A stretch of DNA of 48,185 bases from Anaerolineae bacterium (GTDB lineage: Bacteria; Chloroflexota; Anaerolineae; Aggregatilineales; Phototrophicaceae), in contig JALOOG010000052.1 in the NCBI GenBank assembly GCA_025454525.1, positions 1-48,185 of the forward strand. The letters are read 5' to 3'. The notes beneath the pieces are model-generated. The model saw only the letters and a list, made by a program, of their open reading frames with translations, made no database searches and was not told where the DNA came from. A program made the position numbers and the translations under genes. Each line of letters begins with the position of its first letter. Positions within the stretch are counted from its first letter, which is position 1. Positions 33,201 to 42,828 of the stretch are shown one piece after another.

Positions 33201-34985
33201 TTATAGGGACAGCGACTTGGAACGGATCACCGCTTGCATGTGCGCGATAAAGGCGCTTAATGGCAACGGATCAAGCGTCTCACCGGAACGTAAGCGCACC
33301 GAAACCGTTTGATCAGCGGCCTCTTGCGCCCCAACAATCAACATATAGGGGATCTTCTGAAGTTGCGCGGCGCGGATCTTGGCATTCAAACGATCTTGTG
33401 AGCGATCCAGTTCGGCCCGGATCTGATGTTGGCGTAACTGGGTCAGCACTCTTTCCGCATAGGGTTGATGCGGTTCAGACACGGCTAATACCCGCACTTG
33501 TAGGGGTGAAATCCACACTGGTAAAGCCCCCGCCGTGTGTTCTAACAAGATCCCGATAAATCGCTCTAACGATCCGTAGATCACGCGGTGGATCACGGCG
33601 GGATGTTGACGTTGCCCGTCCCGATCGGTATAGAGGCAATTGAAGCGGCGTGGCAAATGAAAATCAAGTTGGATCGTCCCCATTTGCCAAGAGCGCCCGA
33701 TCGCGTCTTGCATCAAAATATCCACTTTGGGCGCATAAAACGCGCCGTCTCCGTCCAAGACGGTATAGTGACCCGGCCCAACCCGTTGATCTAAGATGCG
33801 CCGCAATAACGCTTCGGCCTTCTCCCAAAGTTCCGGCTCTCCGATAAAGTGGGCCGGGCGCGTCCCTAACCGAAAACGATATTGCAACCCGAACACCTGA
33901 TAAAAACGATCGACGATCTCAAAGATCCGTTCATATTCATCCTCGATCTGATCTTCAGTCACAAAGATATGTGCGTCGTCTTGGATGAACTTTTGCACCC
34001 GTAACAACCCGTGCAAGGTCCCGGAGCGCTCATGCCGATGCAACACGTCACAATCCGATAAGCGCAATGGCAGATCGCGATAGCTATGTAGCTTCAGGTT
34101 ATAGACAAGCATCGCGTTCGGGCAGTTCATCGGTTTGATCCCATAAACGGTTTGATCCCCTAGCGCGAATTGAAACATATCCTCGCGATAATGCTCCCAG
34201 TGACCGGAGGTCTCCCACAGTTGTTTCTGATTGATCAAGGGCGACATGATCTCCTGATAATCACGCTGTTCGTGTTCTTCACGCCAAAAGGCCAATAACT
34301 CATTCAGCAATTTGGTGCCTTTTGGCAACCAATAGGGCATCCCCGGCGCGCTGGGATCAAGGTGAAATAAGTCCAGATCGCGGCCGATCTTCCGGTGATC
34401 GCGTTTTTCGGCCTCGGCGCGTTGCCAGAGGTAGTAAGCGAGATCATCGGCAGATTTAAAGGCTGTGCCGTAGATCCGCTGTAACATCGGGCGTTGTTCA
34501 TCGCCTTGCCAATAAGCACCAGAGACACTTAACAACCGGAGCGCATCAGCGGGGATCTCGGAGGTGCGGTGGACATGCGGGCCACGACACAAATCTAAAA
34601 AGGTGTCTTGTTGATAAGTGCTGATCACACTGGCATCGCCTAACCCGTCGATCAATTCCAACTTAAACGGTTGATCGTGAAACAAGGCGCGGGCTTGATC
34701 GGCGCTCACTTCTTGGCGGATAAAGGCATGATCCGCGGTGATGATCGCCCGCATTCGCGCCTCTAACCAAGCGAGATCTTCCTCACGCACCGGACGCGGG
34801 AGACCAAAATCATAATAAAAGCCGTCCGCAATCGGTGGGCCGATCGCGATGTGAACAACGCCTTCTGGTGTAAACCGTTCGATGACCGCTTGCGCGAGGA
34901 CATGCGCTGCGGAATGGCGAATCCGATAGAGATCGGGGTCATAGCCTTCGGGAATGAAGGACTCGACCGAAAGAGGGTGTGACAT
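33201..34985 (-). CDS. thrS: Threonyl-tRNA synthetase, without a TGS domain
   Basis: A 594-residue class II synthetase attaching threonine to tRNA(Thr). The N-terminal editing domain has HSAAH at 24-28, YYDFG and LCRGPHV. The catalytic core carries zinc-ligand Cys288 in KPMNCPNAM, motif 2 (LHRHERSGTLHGLLRVQKF) and motif 3 (GSLERFIGILLEHTAGALP). The anticodon domain is at the C-terminus (about 490-594). Starting at ATG 34985 (MSHPLSVESF), after AGGAG, the ~60-residue TGS domain found in E. coli ThrRS is absent. The in-frame start at 35099 is unlikely because it lies inside the T-box leader. Expression is probably controlled by that leader. Confidence 0.95.
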   Translation of the reverse strand: MSHPLSVESFIPEGYDPDLYRIRHSAAHVLAQAVIERFTPEGVVHIAIGPPIADGFYYDFGLPRPVREEDLAWLEARMRAIITADHAFIRQEVSADQARALFHDQPFKLELIDGLGDASVISTYQQDTFLDLCRGPHVHRTSEIPADALRLLSVSGAYWQGDEQRPMLQRIYGTAFKSADDLAYYLWQRAEAEKRDHRKIGRDLDLFHLDPSAPGMPYWLPKGTKLLNELLAFWREEHEQRDYQEIMSPLINQKQLWETSGHWEHYREDMFQFALGDQTVYGIKPMNCPNAMLVYNLKLHSYRDLPLRLSDCDVLHRHERSGTLHGLLRVQKFIQDDAHIFVTEDQIEDEYERIFEIVDRFYQVFGLQYRFRLGTRPAHFIGEPELWEKAEALLRRILDQRVGPGHYTVLDGDGAFYAPKVDILMQDAIGRSWQMGTIQLDFHLPRRFNCLYTDRDGQRQHPAVIHRVIYGSLERFIGILLEHTAGALPVWISPLQVRVLAVSEPHQPYAERVLTQLRQHQIRAELDRSQDRLNAKIRAAQLQKIPYMLIVGAQEAADQTVSVRLRSGETLDPLPLSAFIAHMQAVIRSKSLSL

Positions 34986-35041
34986 TTGCTTGGAACTCCT
35001 ACCTAAAACCAGCGGACAAGTTAGGGAGGAGGCAAATAAAA

Positions 35042-35074
35042 ACGCCTCGTCCCAAAATCTAGGACGAAAGGCGC
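35042..35074 (-). terminator. Intrinsic terminator of the thrS T-box leader
   Basis: On the minus strand CGCCTTTCGTCC and GGGACGAGGCG pair with one small internal mismatch around an A/T-rich loop, followed by TTTTTATTT. This is a classical terminator about 55 bases before the thrS start. Part of its left arm pairs alternatively with the T-box. Confidence 0.85.
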
Positions 35075-35312
35075 TCAAACATTCCTTCCGTGGTTCCACC
35101 TAGATTGACGCGATCCGATCCACAGCACTGATCGACTCGCGCCCGCTCTGATCGCCAATAACGGAGCGACCCGGATCACCTTACTTCAGCTTTGGGGTGA
35201 TCGGCTCGGAGAGGGTGAACGAAACGCGCTTCACGGGGGCGGTTTTCAGCCAATGACCGCGCCTTCTCTGTCGTTGCTACGTTTCGGACGTGTTCTCGTC
35301 TACGCCTTGATC
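35042..35312 (-). promoter_or_regulatory. T-box riboswitch controlling thrS
   Basis: The minus-strand leader has the T-box core TAGGTGGAACCACGG (35102-35088), whose TGGA bulge would pair with the UCCA end of uncharged tRNA. ATCTAGG (35105-35099) pairs with CCTAGAT (35063-35057) to form the antiterminator, mutually exclusive with the terminator at 35042-35074. The upstream ~190 bases fold into stem-loops as in T-box stem I-III. A GTTCACCC stretch offers a plausible threonine specifier ACC (35216-35214). When threonine-charged tRNA falls, uncharged tRNA(Thr) should stabilise antitermination and allow thrS expression. Specifier assignment is tentative. Confidence 0.85.
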
Positions 35313-35315
35313 ATT

Positions 35316-35343
35316 AGTGTAAACGGATTGTCTCATTTGTCAA
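35316..35343 (-). promoter_or_regulatory. Promoter of the thrS T-box leader
   Basis: On the minus strand a perfect TTGACA (35343-35338) and TACACT (35321-35316) with a 16-base spacer, immediately upstream of the T-box leader. Confidence 0.65.
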
Positions 35344-35363
35344 TCAAGGTACAGAGAGTCGCT

Positions 35364-35498
35364 TCAACCCTTGGCAGCAGTGGCGGCTAAACGAAAATTT
35401 TTTTCGGCGACAGCGGCAACGTGGTTAGGCGGATCGTAAGGTTGAAAAGGTATGCGCCCAAAAAGCAAATCACTCATCAGATTGAACTGGATATTCAT
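35364..35498 (-). CDS. Small ORF of the repeated element, copy C
   Basis: ATG 35498 opens a 44-residue frame beginning MNIQFNLMSDLLFGRIPFQP and ending in KNFRLAATAAKG. It matches the frameshifted ORF at 250-407 in order and spacing (PxQxYDxxNHxAAVAE). The shared AAAGG/AGAGG before TCTGATGAA is a conserved ribosome-binding site. Whether it is expressed is unknown. It could be the truncated N-terminus of a transposase, or a real small protein. No membrane segment or known motif. Confidence 0.35.
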   Translation of the reverse strand: MNIQFNLMSDLLFGRIPFQPYDPPNHVAAVAEKNFRLAATAAKG

Positions 35499-35577
35499 CA
35501 GATAGGCCTTTCGTATCAGATCGGTCGTATTGGATACAGCATAGTACAGATGAGCGGAAAAATCGTAACATTTGTCT
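35364..35577 (-). repeat. Repeated element, copy C
   Basis: Homologous to 162-409 (opposite strand) along its length, by hand alignment. It has GACAAATGTTACGATTTTTCC at the start, CTATGCT 19 bases after TTACGA, a shared CGACCGATCT block, and the end at TTGAAGCG. On the plus strand AAAAATCG (35559-35566) and CGATTTTT form a loose inverted repeat around the start, recalling the 9-bp inverted repeat in copy A. Together with copy B it forms a three-member family in 36 kb. Confidence 0.6.
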
Positions 35578-35630
35578 GTATTTTTCGATTTTTTATGAAT
35601 TATAGAAATAGGTATAGGAAAATTTGCGTG

Positions 35631-35782
35631 AACCACAGAGGACACAGAAGTAACATCCGGAAAGTTTCTTGCGTACAACCCCACCCCAGCCCTCATCCAT
35701 ACATGGGGAGGGAGCTGGCGTGCGTAAGATGGGTTGATCCGTCTCTAGGGGTGGGTATTTTTCTGAGGTTACTTCTGTGGTT
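35631..35782. repeat. Repeat element with AACCACAGA terminal arms
   Basis: AACCACAGAGGACACAGAAG at 35631 (arm to 35654) and GTTACTTCTGTGGTT at 35768-35782 are inverted copies differing by a 9-base deletion. Between them lies a C-rich tract (35681-35719) similar to 24797-24838 on the other strand. The layout suggests a small non-autonomous mobile or REP-like element. No gene is seen from 35578 to 36005. Confidence 0.45.
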
Positions 35783-36005
35783 TATCTTGGAAATAGTTTA
35801 AGAAACGGATATCCTCAAACGGATCTTTGGAATCAACACCACCTCTCGTTCCAATGGTGGGGTGTCTTTTAGTTATTTATCGGATAAACCACTCAATGCC
35901 TTCGGGCGTGTGTTATCTAAGTGTACATAGTATTCGTGTACTTTTTATGATCATTGAACTTACAGAGGAGACGGGCCTAACCATGAGATTAGGCCCAATA
36001 GATTC

Positions 36006-36692
36006 TTATACCGCGGGTGCGATCACAATCTCGCGTTTTCCCACAATCGTCTGTAACAGCGGTTTATAATGCGGATTGCGCCATTCAATCAACATGGCCG
36101 CGCCGCCTGCATCTGGCAACGGCACATAATTTTCGATCACAGCACGCGGTTTAAAGCCACGGCGCATCTGCATCGTGACGGTGGGGTCTTCTAATTCACC
36201 GCGCATCACCCGTTCACCGTATTCGCGCACGGTCATTTGATCGCGATAGCGATGATACCCCATCAGCATCCCGCCTGCGTACATACCACGCAAATTTAGC
36301 CGTTTGACCAATTCAAAACGTGCGTTATACATTAACGTGCCGATCCCATGACGGCGATAATGAGGATGCACGGCAAAATCGATCCCGTAGAGCCAATCCC
36401 CATCCGCATGATGACTGGGGACGCTCAAATCGCGCCCAATCATATCCCACCAACTTAAAGGGACATCTGAAGGGCTATAGTGAGTCCGCATGGTGACTGC
36501 ATATGCAACCGGAATCCCGTCATACAGGGCAACCAATTGTCCCTCTGGGAAACGTTCACTTACGCGGAGCAACGTCCCCGCTTTATAATTCCATTCATGG
36601 TCGTCCGGGGAGCTAATCGTCTCGATCGCCGTGACGTGTTCCGATCGAATGGTTGTAATTGTAATGGTTGATTCAGGGTTAACATTAAACAT
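36006..36692 (-). CDS. GNAT-family N-acetyltransferase
   Basis: A 228-residue cytoplasmic protein. The acetyl-CoA-binding motif A is clear: IDFAVHPHYRRHGIGTLMY, with the R/Q-x-x-G-x-G/A loop RRHGIG, preceded by the beta-strand VAYAVTMR and followed by a helix. The acceptor (amino acid, peptide, antibiotic or protein) cannot be told. ATG 36692 (MFNVNPEST) has AGGATG about 10 bases upstream; an ORF start at 36746 would add an unlikely segment. The C-terminal ~70 residues (RGFKPRAVIENYVPLPDAGG) are an extra beta-rich part seen in some larger GNATs. Stands alone. Confidence 0.85.
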   Translation of the reverse strand: MFNVNPESTITITTIRSEHVTAIETISSPDDHEWNYKAGTLLRVSERFPEGQLVALYDGIPVAYAVTMRTHYSPSDVPLSWWDMIGRDLSVPSHHADGDWLYGIDFAVHPHYRRHGIGTLMYNARFELVKRLNLRGMYAGGMLMGYHRYRDQMTVREYGERVMRGELEDPTVTMQMRRGFKPRAVIENYVPLPDAGGAAMLIEWRNPHYKPLLQTIVGKREIVIAPAV

Positions 36693-37290
36693 GGTCTGAC
36701 ATCCTAGCTTAGCAAACACAAATGACGCTTGAAGCCTAGGTTTCAAGCGGGTGGAATCGAAAGAGATCTTCCAGCGTAAGGGTGTTTGCTACGTCAGACG
36801 AAATGTGCAGGAATAATGGTGAGGAAGGTATGTTTTGCGATTAAGGCAACGTCAAGCTCGATCGCATCGTCGGCGATACAACCAAAATAGCAGGGATTTT
36901 TTAGACCAAAGAAGCGTGATCTCGCGCTTTTTAAGGTAAACATACAGGTAACTGAACGTTTCTCCAAACGTTCTCTCCATCTCGTGAATAGATATTCCCA
37001 GTATACGCCTCTTTCAGATGCTTGGCAAGTCCTCTTGGTAAGCACGAATGGTGAATCTCACGGATATACAAAATCAATCAAATGGGATGGATAGTTCGGA
37101 TAACGCCGACGAAGGAATGGTGAATCGCAAGGCGATGTCTATTGAACAATGGGTTCAAATCTATTGTCCATCTCCTCAAAGCTCACCACCCCTAGGTAAG
37201 CCTAACCCCACCGCTTATCACTTGCCTAATTGGCAAAGTGCGATCTGTCATTGGTACAAGTTTCCTTTTGTGCTGTCTATGTCAAACCGT
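36693..37290. other. Intergenic region with no convincing gene
   Basis: About 600 bases between the acetyltransferase and the S9 peptidase. Open frames at 36794-37045 (minus) and from 37048 (plus) have poor starts and no family-like pattern. A short GC-poor region near 37060-37150 looks non-coding. It may be decayed sequence; nothing more can be supported. Confidence 0.4.
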
Positions 37291-39417
37291 TTACAGATGA
37301 TCCTTAAAATAGCCCACGATGCGCTCTTGCAGATACGTCCGGTCATCTGGCCGGCGTGGCAAATGACGCTCATCCGGGAACAACAAAACATCATAATGCT
37401 TGCGCGCCCGGTTCAAAGCGTTCATCAAACGCGCTGTGTGCCGAAAATGCACATTTTCATCTAACAACCCGTGGATCAATAACAACTTCCCGCGCAACCT
37501 GTCCACATAAGTCAATACACTGCTTTGAGCATAGCCGTCCGGGTTACTTTGTGGTGTCCCCATGTAGCGCTCCGTGTAACAGGTATCGTAGCCATCCCAA
37601 TGGGTGACAGGAGCGCCGGCCACCGCCACCTTAAACAGCTCTGGCGCTTTGAGCAGGCACAAGGTAGCCATATACCCCCCGTAGCTCCAGCCTGTGATCC
37701 CGATCCGTGTTGGATCGGTGAGGCCTTGTGCGATCAACCAACGCACCCCCATCACTTGATCCTCCACTTCGACTGATCCCATCTGAAATTTGAGTGCGCC
37801 TTCAAATGCGATTCCGCGTCGTGCTGATCCACGATTGTCCAATCGGAACACCAGGTAGCCCGCTTGTCGCAAATATTGCAATTGAAGCGCACAGGTTAAC
37901 GCCCAACTGTTCGCGACCATTTGCGGCCCCGGCCCACCGTAGACGTGTACAATCGTCGGAAAATACGACGCACCGTCGTCTGAACTCGGACGATACACCG
38001 CACCATAGAACCGGAGTCCGTCCGCCCCATCAATTTCGACAATCTCCGGTGGAGTCAGTTGAAATTGGGCTAAACGGGGATCATTCGGCGTGTGAAGGGT
38101 GTGAATTACCCGCGCATCGCTCAACGATCGCACAGTCACCATCGGCGGTTGGCTCAAGGAGTGATAAACATCAACAAACATCTGAAAGGTCGGATCGATC
38201 TTGACGTGATGCGTCCCGTTTTCCGGTGTGATGCGGCGCACATGCGATCCATCAAATGACACCGCGTAAAGGTGGGTGTCTAATGGGCTTTCACGATTTC
38301 CGGTAAAGTAAACGGTTTCGCTTTCGAGATCGACCGCTTCAATCGAGTCCACCATCCAATCACCGGTAGTTAAAGCGCGGATCAAGTGTCCATCAGGAGC
38401 ATACAGATACAGGTGATTCATGCCAGATCGCTCCGAACCCCACACAAAGCGACCATCCGCTAAGGCCTTAAAATGAGCGCGGCGCAAGTTGACCCAATAA
38501 GCGCTTTGTTCTCGGTGAATCAGTGTGCGCTCTCCGGTTTCCGGATCAAAACGCACCAGATCCAATTGTGTCTGTTCCCGATTCAACAATTGTGCGCCGG
38601 GAGTGCCGTCTGCCCACCAAAACACCCGCGCCACATATTCATAACCGCTGATGTCTAATGTGATCGGATCACTTCCGTCTAAAGCGGCGATCTTCAAGCT
38701 GACTTTGGCATTATCTGCGCCGGCAAAAGGGTAACGGTGATCTTCATGCGTCACTTGGTCTTTACCAGAATGCGGGATCTGATAAATCGGCAAGTGGGAC
38801 TCATCCACTTCTGCATAGGCGATCCGTGATCCCTCCGGTGACCACCAAAAACCCTCGCTTCGTCCCATTTCTTCTTGTGCGATATATTCCGCAAGACCGC
38901 GTGTGGTATGTGCCGATCCGTTGGTTATGGCGCGTGGAATCGCATCAGGATCATCGACATCGATCACATAGACTTCCCCTTGATACACATAGGCGATCTT
39001 TGACCCATCCGGTGAGAGCGTCGGTGTGATTGCGTCTTGGGCTGCTGTGATCCGTAGGGGCGCATCCGCTCGATCTTGCAAGTAGACCGATCCCAACAAC
39101 GGGATCAGCAAACGATCACTCTGTTGAGCGCGGCTGTACTGGGTGATCCCTGTGGTCAATTGTCGGGCGCGTTGACGGCGCAATTCTTCTTCGGGTGAGA
39201 GGTTGTCCTCTTGTGTCCCACCATTCGGGGGTATGGCCGCGATCCGCCGTTCTCCGGTCGTTAAATTAAGCGCATATAATTGTTGATTCGGTTGATCTGG
39301 TGTGGCCGCAAGGTATAACAGCGTCGTTTGATCCACCGTAAAGGTAAAGGTATGCGGGAACGCCATGCCGGGGGGTGGGAATACCGCTAAGGCCTCTAAT
39401 GGCAACTGATGAGCCAT
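37291..39417 (-). CDS. S9 family prolyl peptidase, dipeptidyl-peptidase IV-like
   Basis: A 708-residue serine peptidase. The first ~440 residues are a beta-propeller-like domain with DPPIV hallmarks, including EEMGRSEGFWWSPEGSRIAY (the Glu-Glu substrate N-terminus-binding region). The C-terminal alpha/beta hydrolase has the triad Ser578 (GWSYGG), Asp653 (GLLDENVHF) and His685 (DERHLPRRPDD). It should release X-Pro dipeptides from peptide N-termini. There is no signal peptide in the form starting at ATG 39417 (MAHQLPLEA). An ATG seven codons upstream lacks a ribosome-binding site. The frame open further upstream overlaps the methyltransferase gene and lacks family character. Confidence 0.9.
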   Translation of the reverse strand: MAHQLPLEALAVFPPPGMAFPHTFTFTVDQTTLLYLAATPDQPNQQLYALNLTTGERRIAAIPPNGGTQEDNLSPEEELRRQRARQLTTGITQYSRAQQSDRLLIPLLGSVYLQDRADAPLRITAAQDAITPTLSPDGSKIAYVYQGEVYVIDVDDPDAIPRAITNGSAHTTRGLAEYIAQEEMGRSEGFWWSPEGSRIAYAEVDESHLPIYQIPHSGKDQVTHEDHRYPFAGADNAKVSLKIAALDGSDPITLDISGYEYVARVFWWADGTPGAQLLNREQTQLDLVRFDPETGERTLIHREQSAYWVNLRRAHFKALADGRFVWGSERSGMNHLYLYAPDGHLIRALTTGDWMVDSIEAVDLESETVYFTGNRESPLDTHLYAVSFDGSHVRRITPENGTHHVKIDPTFQMFVDVYHSLSQPPMVTVRSLSDARVIHTLHTPNDPRLAQFQLTPPEIVEIDGADGLRFYGAVYRPSSDDGASYFPTIVHVYGGPGPQMVANSWALTCALQLQYLRQAGYLVFRLDNRGSARRGIAFEGALKFQMGSVEVEDQVMGVRWLIAQGLTDPTRIGITGWSYGGYMATLCLLKAPELFKVAVAGAPVTHWDGYDTCYTERYMGTPQSNPDGYAQSSVLTYVDRLRGKLLLIHGLLDENVHFRHTARLMNALNRARKHYDVLLFPDERHLPRRPDDRTYLQERIVGYFKDHL

Positions 39418-39587
39418 GATCAAATCTTTCTTTGTCATACATAAGTACATGATCAAAAGCGTAACATAAGCGGGCAATTGCTTCAAACTATATGGTGATC
39501 CTGCCACCGCCGCCTGATCGAACACGCGATCAAACGGTGGTTCATGTTCTCTTGAAACGTTTGCCCTGTGATCCCGAAACGCAAAGT

Positions 39588-41282
<1,695 letters not shown>

Positions 41283-41317
41283 TTAACACACATCGCTGAT
41301 GATCACAGGCGTAGATC

Positions 41318-41351
41318 AAAAAAGCGGATCGTGCGCGTGCATAATCCGCTT
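41318..41351 (-). terminator. Intrinsic terminator after the thioredoxin-DUF4157 gene
   Basis: On the minus strand AAGCGGAT (41351-41344) pairs with ATCCGCTT (41329-41322), and the T-run TTTTTT begins at the end of the stem (complement of A-run 41318-41323). A second hairpin, ATCCCCT / AGGGGAT (41353-41371), lies just before it. Confidence 0.75.
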
Positions 41352-41388
41352 GATCCCCTGTTTTAGGGGATGATTTTGTCTCTAAGCG

Positions 41389-42123
41389 TTAGGCTTTGTC
41401 TTCTTTGCGATTGACTGCGCCGCCTTGTTGTACGACATGGGTGAGTTCATGTGCCAAGAGTTTTTGTCCGCCTTGGCTACCGGGGTTATATTCGCCGCTT
41501 TTGAAGAAAATATCCGCTCCGGTGGTGAAGGCCTTCGCCTGCACCGATCGATTCAGTTGATCCGCGCCAGAGTCATGATGTACCCGCACCCCGCTAAAAT
41601 CTGTGCCAAACGCATCACCCATTGACCGTTGCAAATTATCCGGTAAGGGCGCACCACCACCCCGCGCACCGTTGATTTGCGATTCAAGCGTCGCATCGAC
41701 ACTCATACCACCCAGAGGATCATTCATGCGTTGAATACGTTGCATCGACACCTCATCTTCCAAGTCTTGACGTTGAATGCGTTGCATCGACATCTCGTCT
41801 TCCACATCAAGACGTTGAATCGGTTGGGCTGTATTTAATTGGCTGACGACTTGTTTCGACACTTGATCGGCCTCTTGTTCATAGCGATCGCCGGCCGGTG
41901 TAACCGTCAATTTGGGCTGAATGGTGAGTGAGGATTGTGCCAAACGCATCACATACTGATTGCCGTGCGTTGTTTGCAAGGATCGCATCAGCGCCGGGGT
42001 GAGCTTTTGCGAGAGCGCGGGTTGCAAGGGGCGTTGTGTTGGTGTGGCTTCAGGGCTTGACGGGATCGATTTTCCGAAACCGACTTTGTTTGATTTTGTT
42101 TTGGGTTGATGTTGACGCGCCAT
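41389..42123 (-). CDS. Alternative DUF4157-only product from an internal start
   Basis: In the same frame, ATG 42123 (MARQHQPKTKSNK) is preceded by AAGGA at 6-base spacing. The resulting 244-residue protein has the normal length and N-terminal form of stand-alone DUF4157 proteins: a basic start, linker, LQxTxGNxxVxRL, and HELTHVVQQ at the C-terminus. The redoxin domain upstream also ends naturally just before this point (LAAQEGFG). Either the two genes have lost a stop between them, or both long and short products are made. Confidence 0.45.
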   Translation of the reverse strand: MARQHQPKTKSNKVGFGKSIPSSPEATPTQRPLQPALSQKLTPALMRSLQTTHGNQYVMRLAQSSLTIQPKLTVTPAGDRYEQEADQVSKQVVSQLNTAQPIQRLDVEDEMSMQRIQRQDLEDEVSMQRIQRMNDPLGGMSVDATLESQINGARGGGAPLPDNLQRSMGDAFGTDFSGVRVHHDSGADQLNRSVQAKAFTTGADIFFKSGEYNPGSQGGQKLLAHELTHVVQQGGAVNRKEDKA

Positions 42124-42726
42124 ACCAAATCCTTCTTGCGCGGCCAGAACATCATCTACATATACCTGCATCAAGTCTTGGGTCATGGCACCGAACTTGA
42201 TCCAAGCGATCGTGCCGTCTGGTGCAATCACAAAGGTGGTCGGCAATAGATCGGCGACTCCAAAAGCGCGCAAAACATCGTAATCCGAGTCCAATAAAAC
42301 CGGCACATGATCCAAGGTGATCTCATTTTCGGTTAAAAATGACGTAATTTGATCGGCGGTTTCAGAGCTGTTGACCGCCAAGACCACCGCGCCTTGATCA
42401 CCTTGATCACTGGCGAAGCGCTCAAACTCTGGCAATTCTTCTACGCAAGGCGGACACCATGTCCCCCAAAAATTCACAAAAACCACCCGTCCACGATAAT
42501 CGGACAAGCGCACCGCCTCACCTGTCAGCGACTGTAAAGTAAAATCGGGTGCAGGCCGATTTAACAGGGGTGGGGTGTTGGTTGCACGCGGGATCGCATT
42601 CACGGCAACGGGAGACTCGTTGGTGGGTCTGTCTAATAAGATCCCAATCGCAATTCCTAGTCCGACCAAAGTTGTTAACGATAACAAGATCACCAAAGGC
42701 GAAAAACGAGAGTTAGGGGTATCCAT
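41389..42726 (-). CDS. Membrane-anchored TlpA-like thioredoxin fused to a DUF4157 domain
   Basis: A 445-residue single frame. Residues 10-32 are a signal anchor (LVILLSLTTLVGLGIAIGIL). Residues 58-200 are a TlpA/redoxin domain with active-site WCPPC (Cys91, Cys94) and the cis-Pro region DLLPTTFVI. From residue 202 the sequence changes to that of a DUF4157 protein: a linker with IQR-containing repeats, LMRSLQTTHGNQYVMRLA, then a core (about 330-440) with metalloprotease-like HELTHVVQQ (His426, Glu427, His430) and FGTDFSGVRVHHDS. DUF4157 proteins are linked in other bacteria to extracellular contractile injection systems and toxins. The two parts could act as one periplasmic protein, but the internal start at 42123 suggests a separate DUF4157 product as well. 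Confidence 0.8.
   Translation of the reverse strand: MDTPNSRFSPLVILLSLTTLVGLGIAIGILLDRPTNESPVAVNAIPRATNTPPLLNRPAPDFTLQSLTGEAVRLSDYRGRVVFVNFWGTWCPPCVEELPEFERFASDQGDQGAVVLAVNSSETADQITSFLTENEITLDHVPVLLDSDYDVLRAFGVADLLPTTFVIAPDGTIAWIKFGAMTQDLMQVYVDDVLAAQEGFGMARQHQPKTKSNKVGFGKSIPSSPEATPTQRPLQPALSQKLTPALMRSLQTTHGNQYVMRLAQSSLTIQPKLTVTPAGDRYEQEADQVSKQVVSQLNTAQPIQRLDVEDEMSMQRIQRQDLEDEVSMQRIQRMNDPLGGMSVDATLESQINGARGGGAPLPDNLQRSMGDAFGTDFSGVRVHHDSGADQLNRSVQAKAFTTGADIFFKSGEYNPGSQGGQKLLAHELTHVVQQGGAVNRKEDKA
41734..41817 (-). repeat. Two tandem 42-base units in the DUF4157 linker
   Basis: Two consecutive 42-base units (14 residues each) encode DVEDEMSMQRIQR-like and DLEDEVSMQRIQR-like sequences. The differences are mostly silent or conservative. 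The repeat expands the linker between the N-terminal segment and the DUF4157 core. Confidence 0.65.
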
Positions 42727-42774
42727 AGCCTGATGCTCACACCAATAATCAACAATTGAGGGAATTATAGAAAC

Positions 42775-42804
42775 AAAAAGTCCCGAATAAAACCGGGACT
42801 TTTT
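42775..42804 (-). terminator. Intrinsic terminator of the pilin gene
   Basis: AAAAAGTCCCG (42775-42785) and CGGGACTTTTT (42794-42804) form a perfect 11-bp inverted repeat, so a T-run follows the stem on either strand. It lies just downstream of the pilin gene stop and before the thioredoxin-DUF4157 gene, which must then use its own promoter. Confidence 0.8.
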
Positions 42805-42828
42805 GGCAATTATAGCAGATAATCTGTA

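Noticed and set aside
35827-36069. 80-codon plus-strand frame
   Set aside because: Runs into the acetyltransferase gene on the other strand; no signals or motif.
36794-37045. 83-codon minus-strand frame between the acetyltransferase and S9 peptidase
   Set aside because: Codon use is unlike neighbours and the composition is Cys/Arg-rich. No upstream signal was found, though a decayed gene cannot be excluded.
37048-37464. 138-codon plus-strand frame
   Set aside because: Its second half lies inside the S9 peptidase gene on the other strand and shows no protein family features.
41389-42123. An extracellular contractile injection system locus around the DUF4157 gene
   Set aside because: No sheath, tube, baseplate or AAA+ genes lie near; DUF4157 proteins also occur alone.
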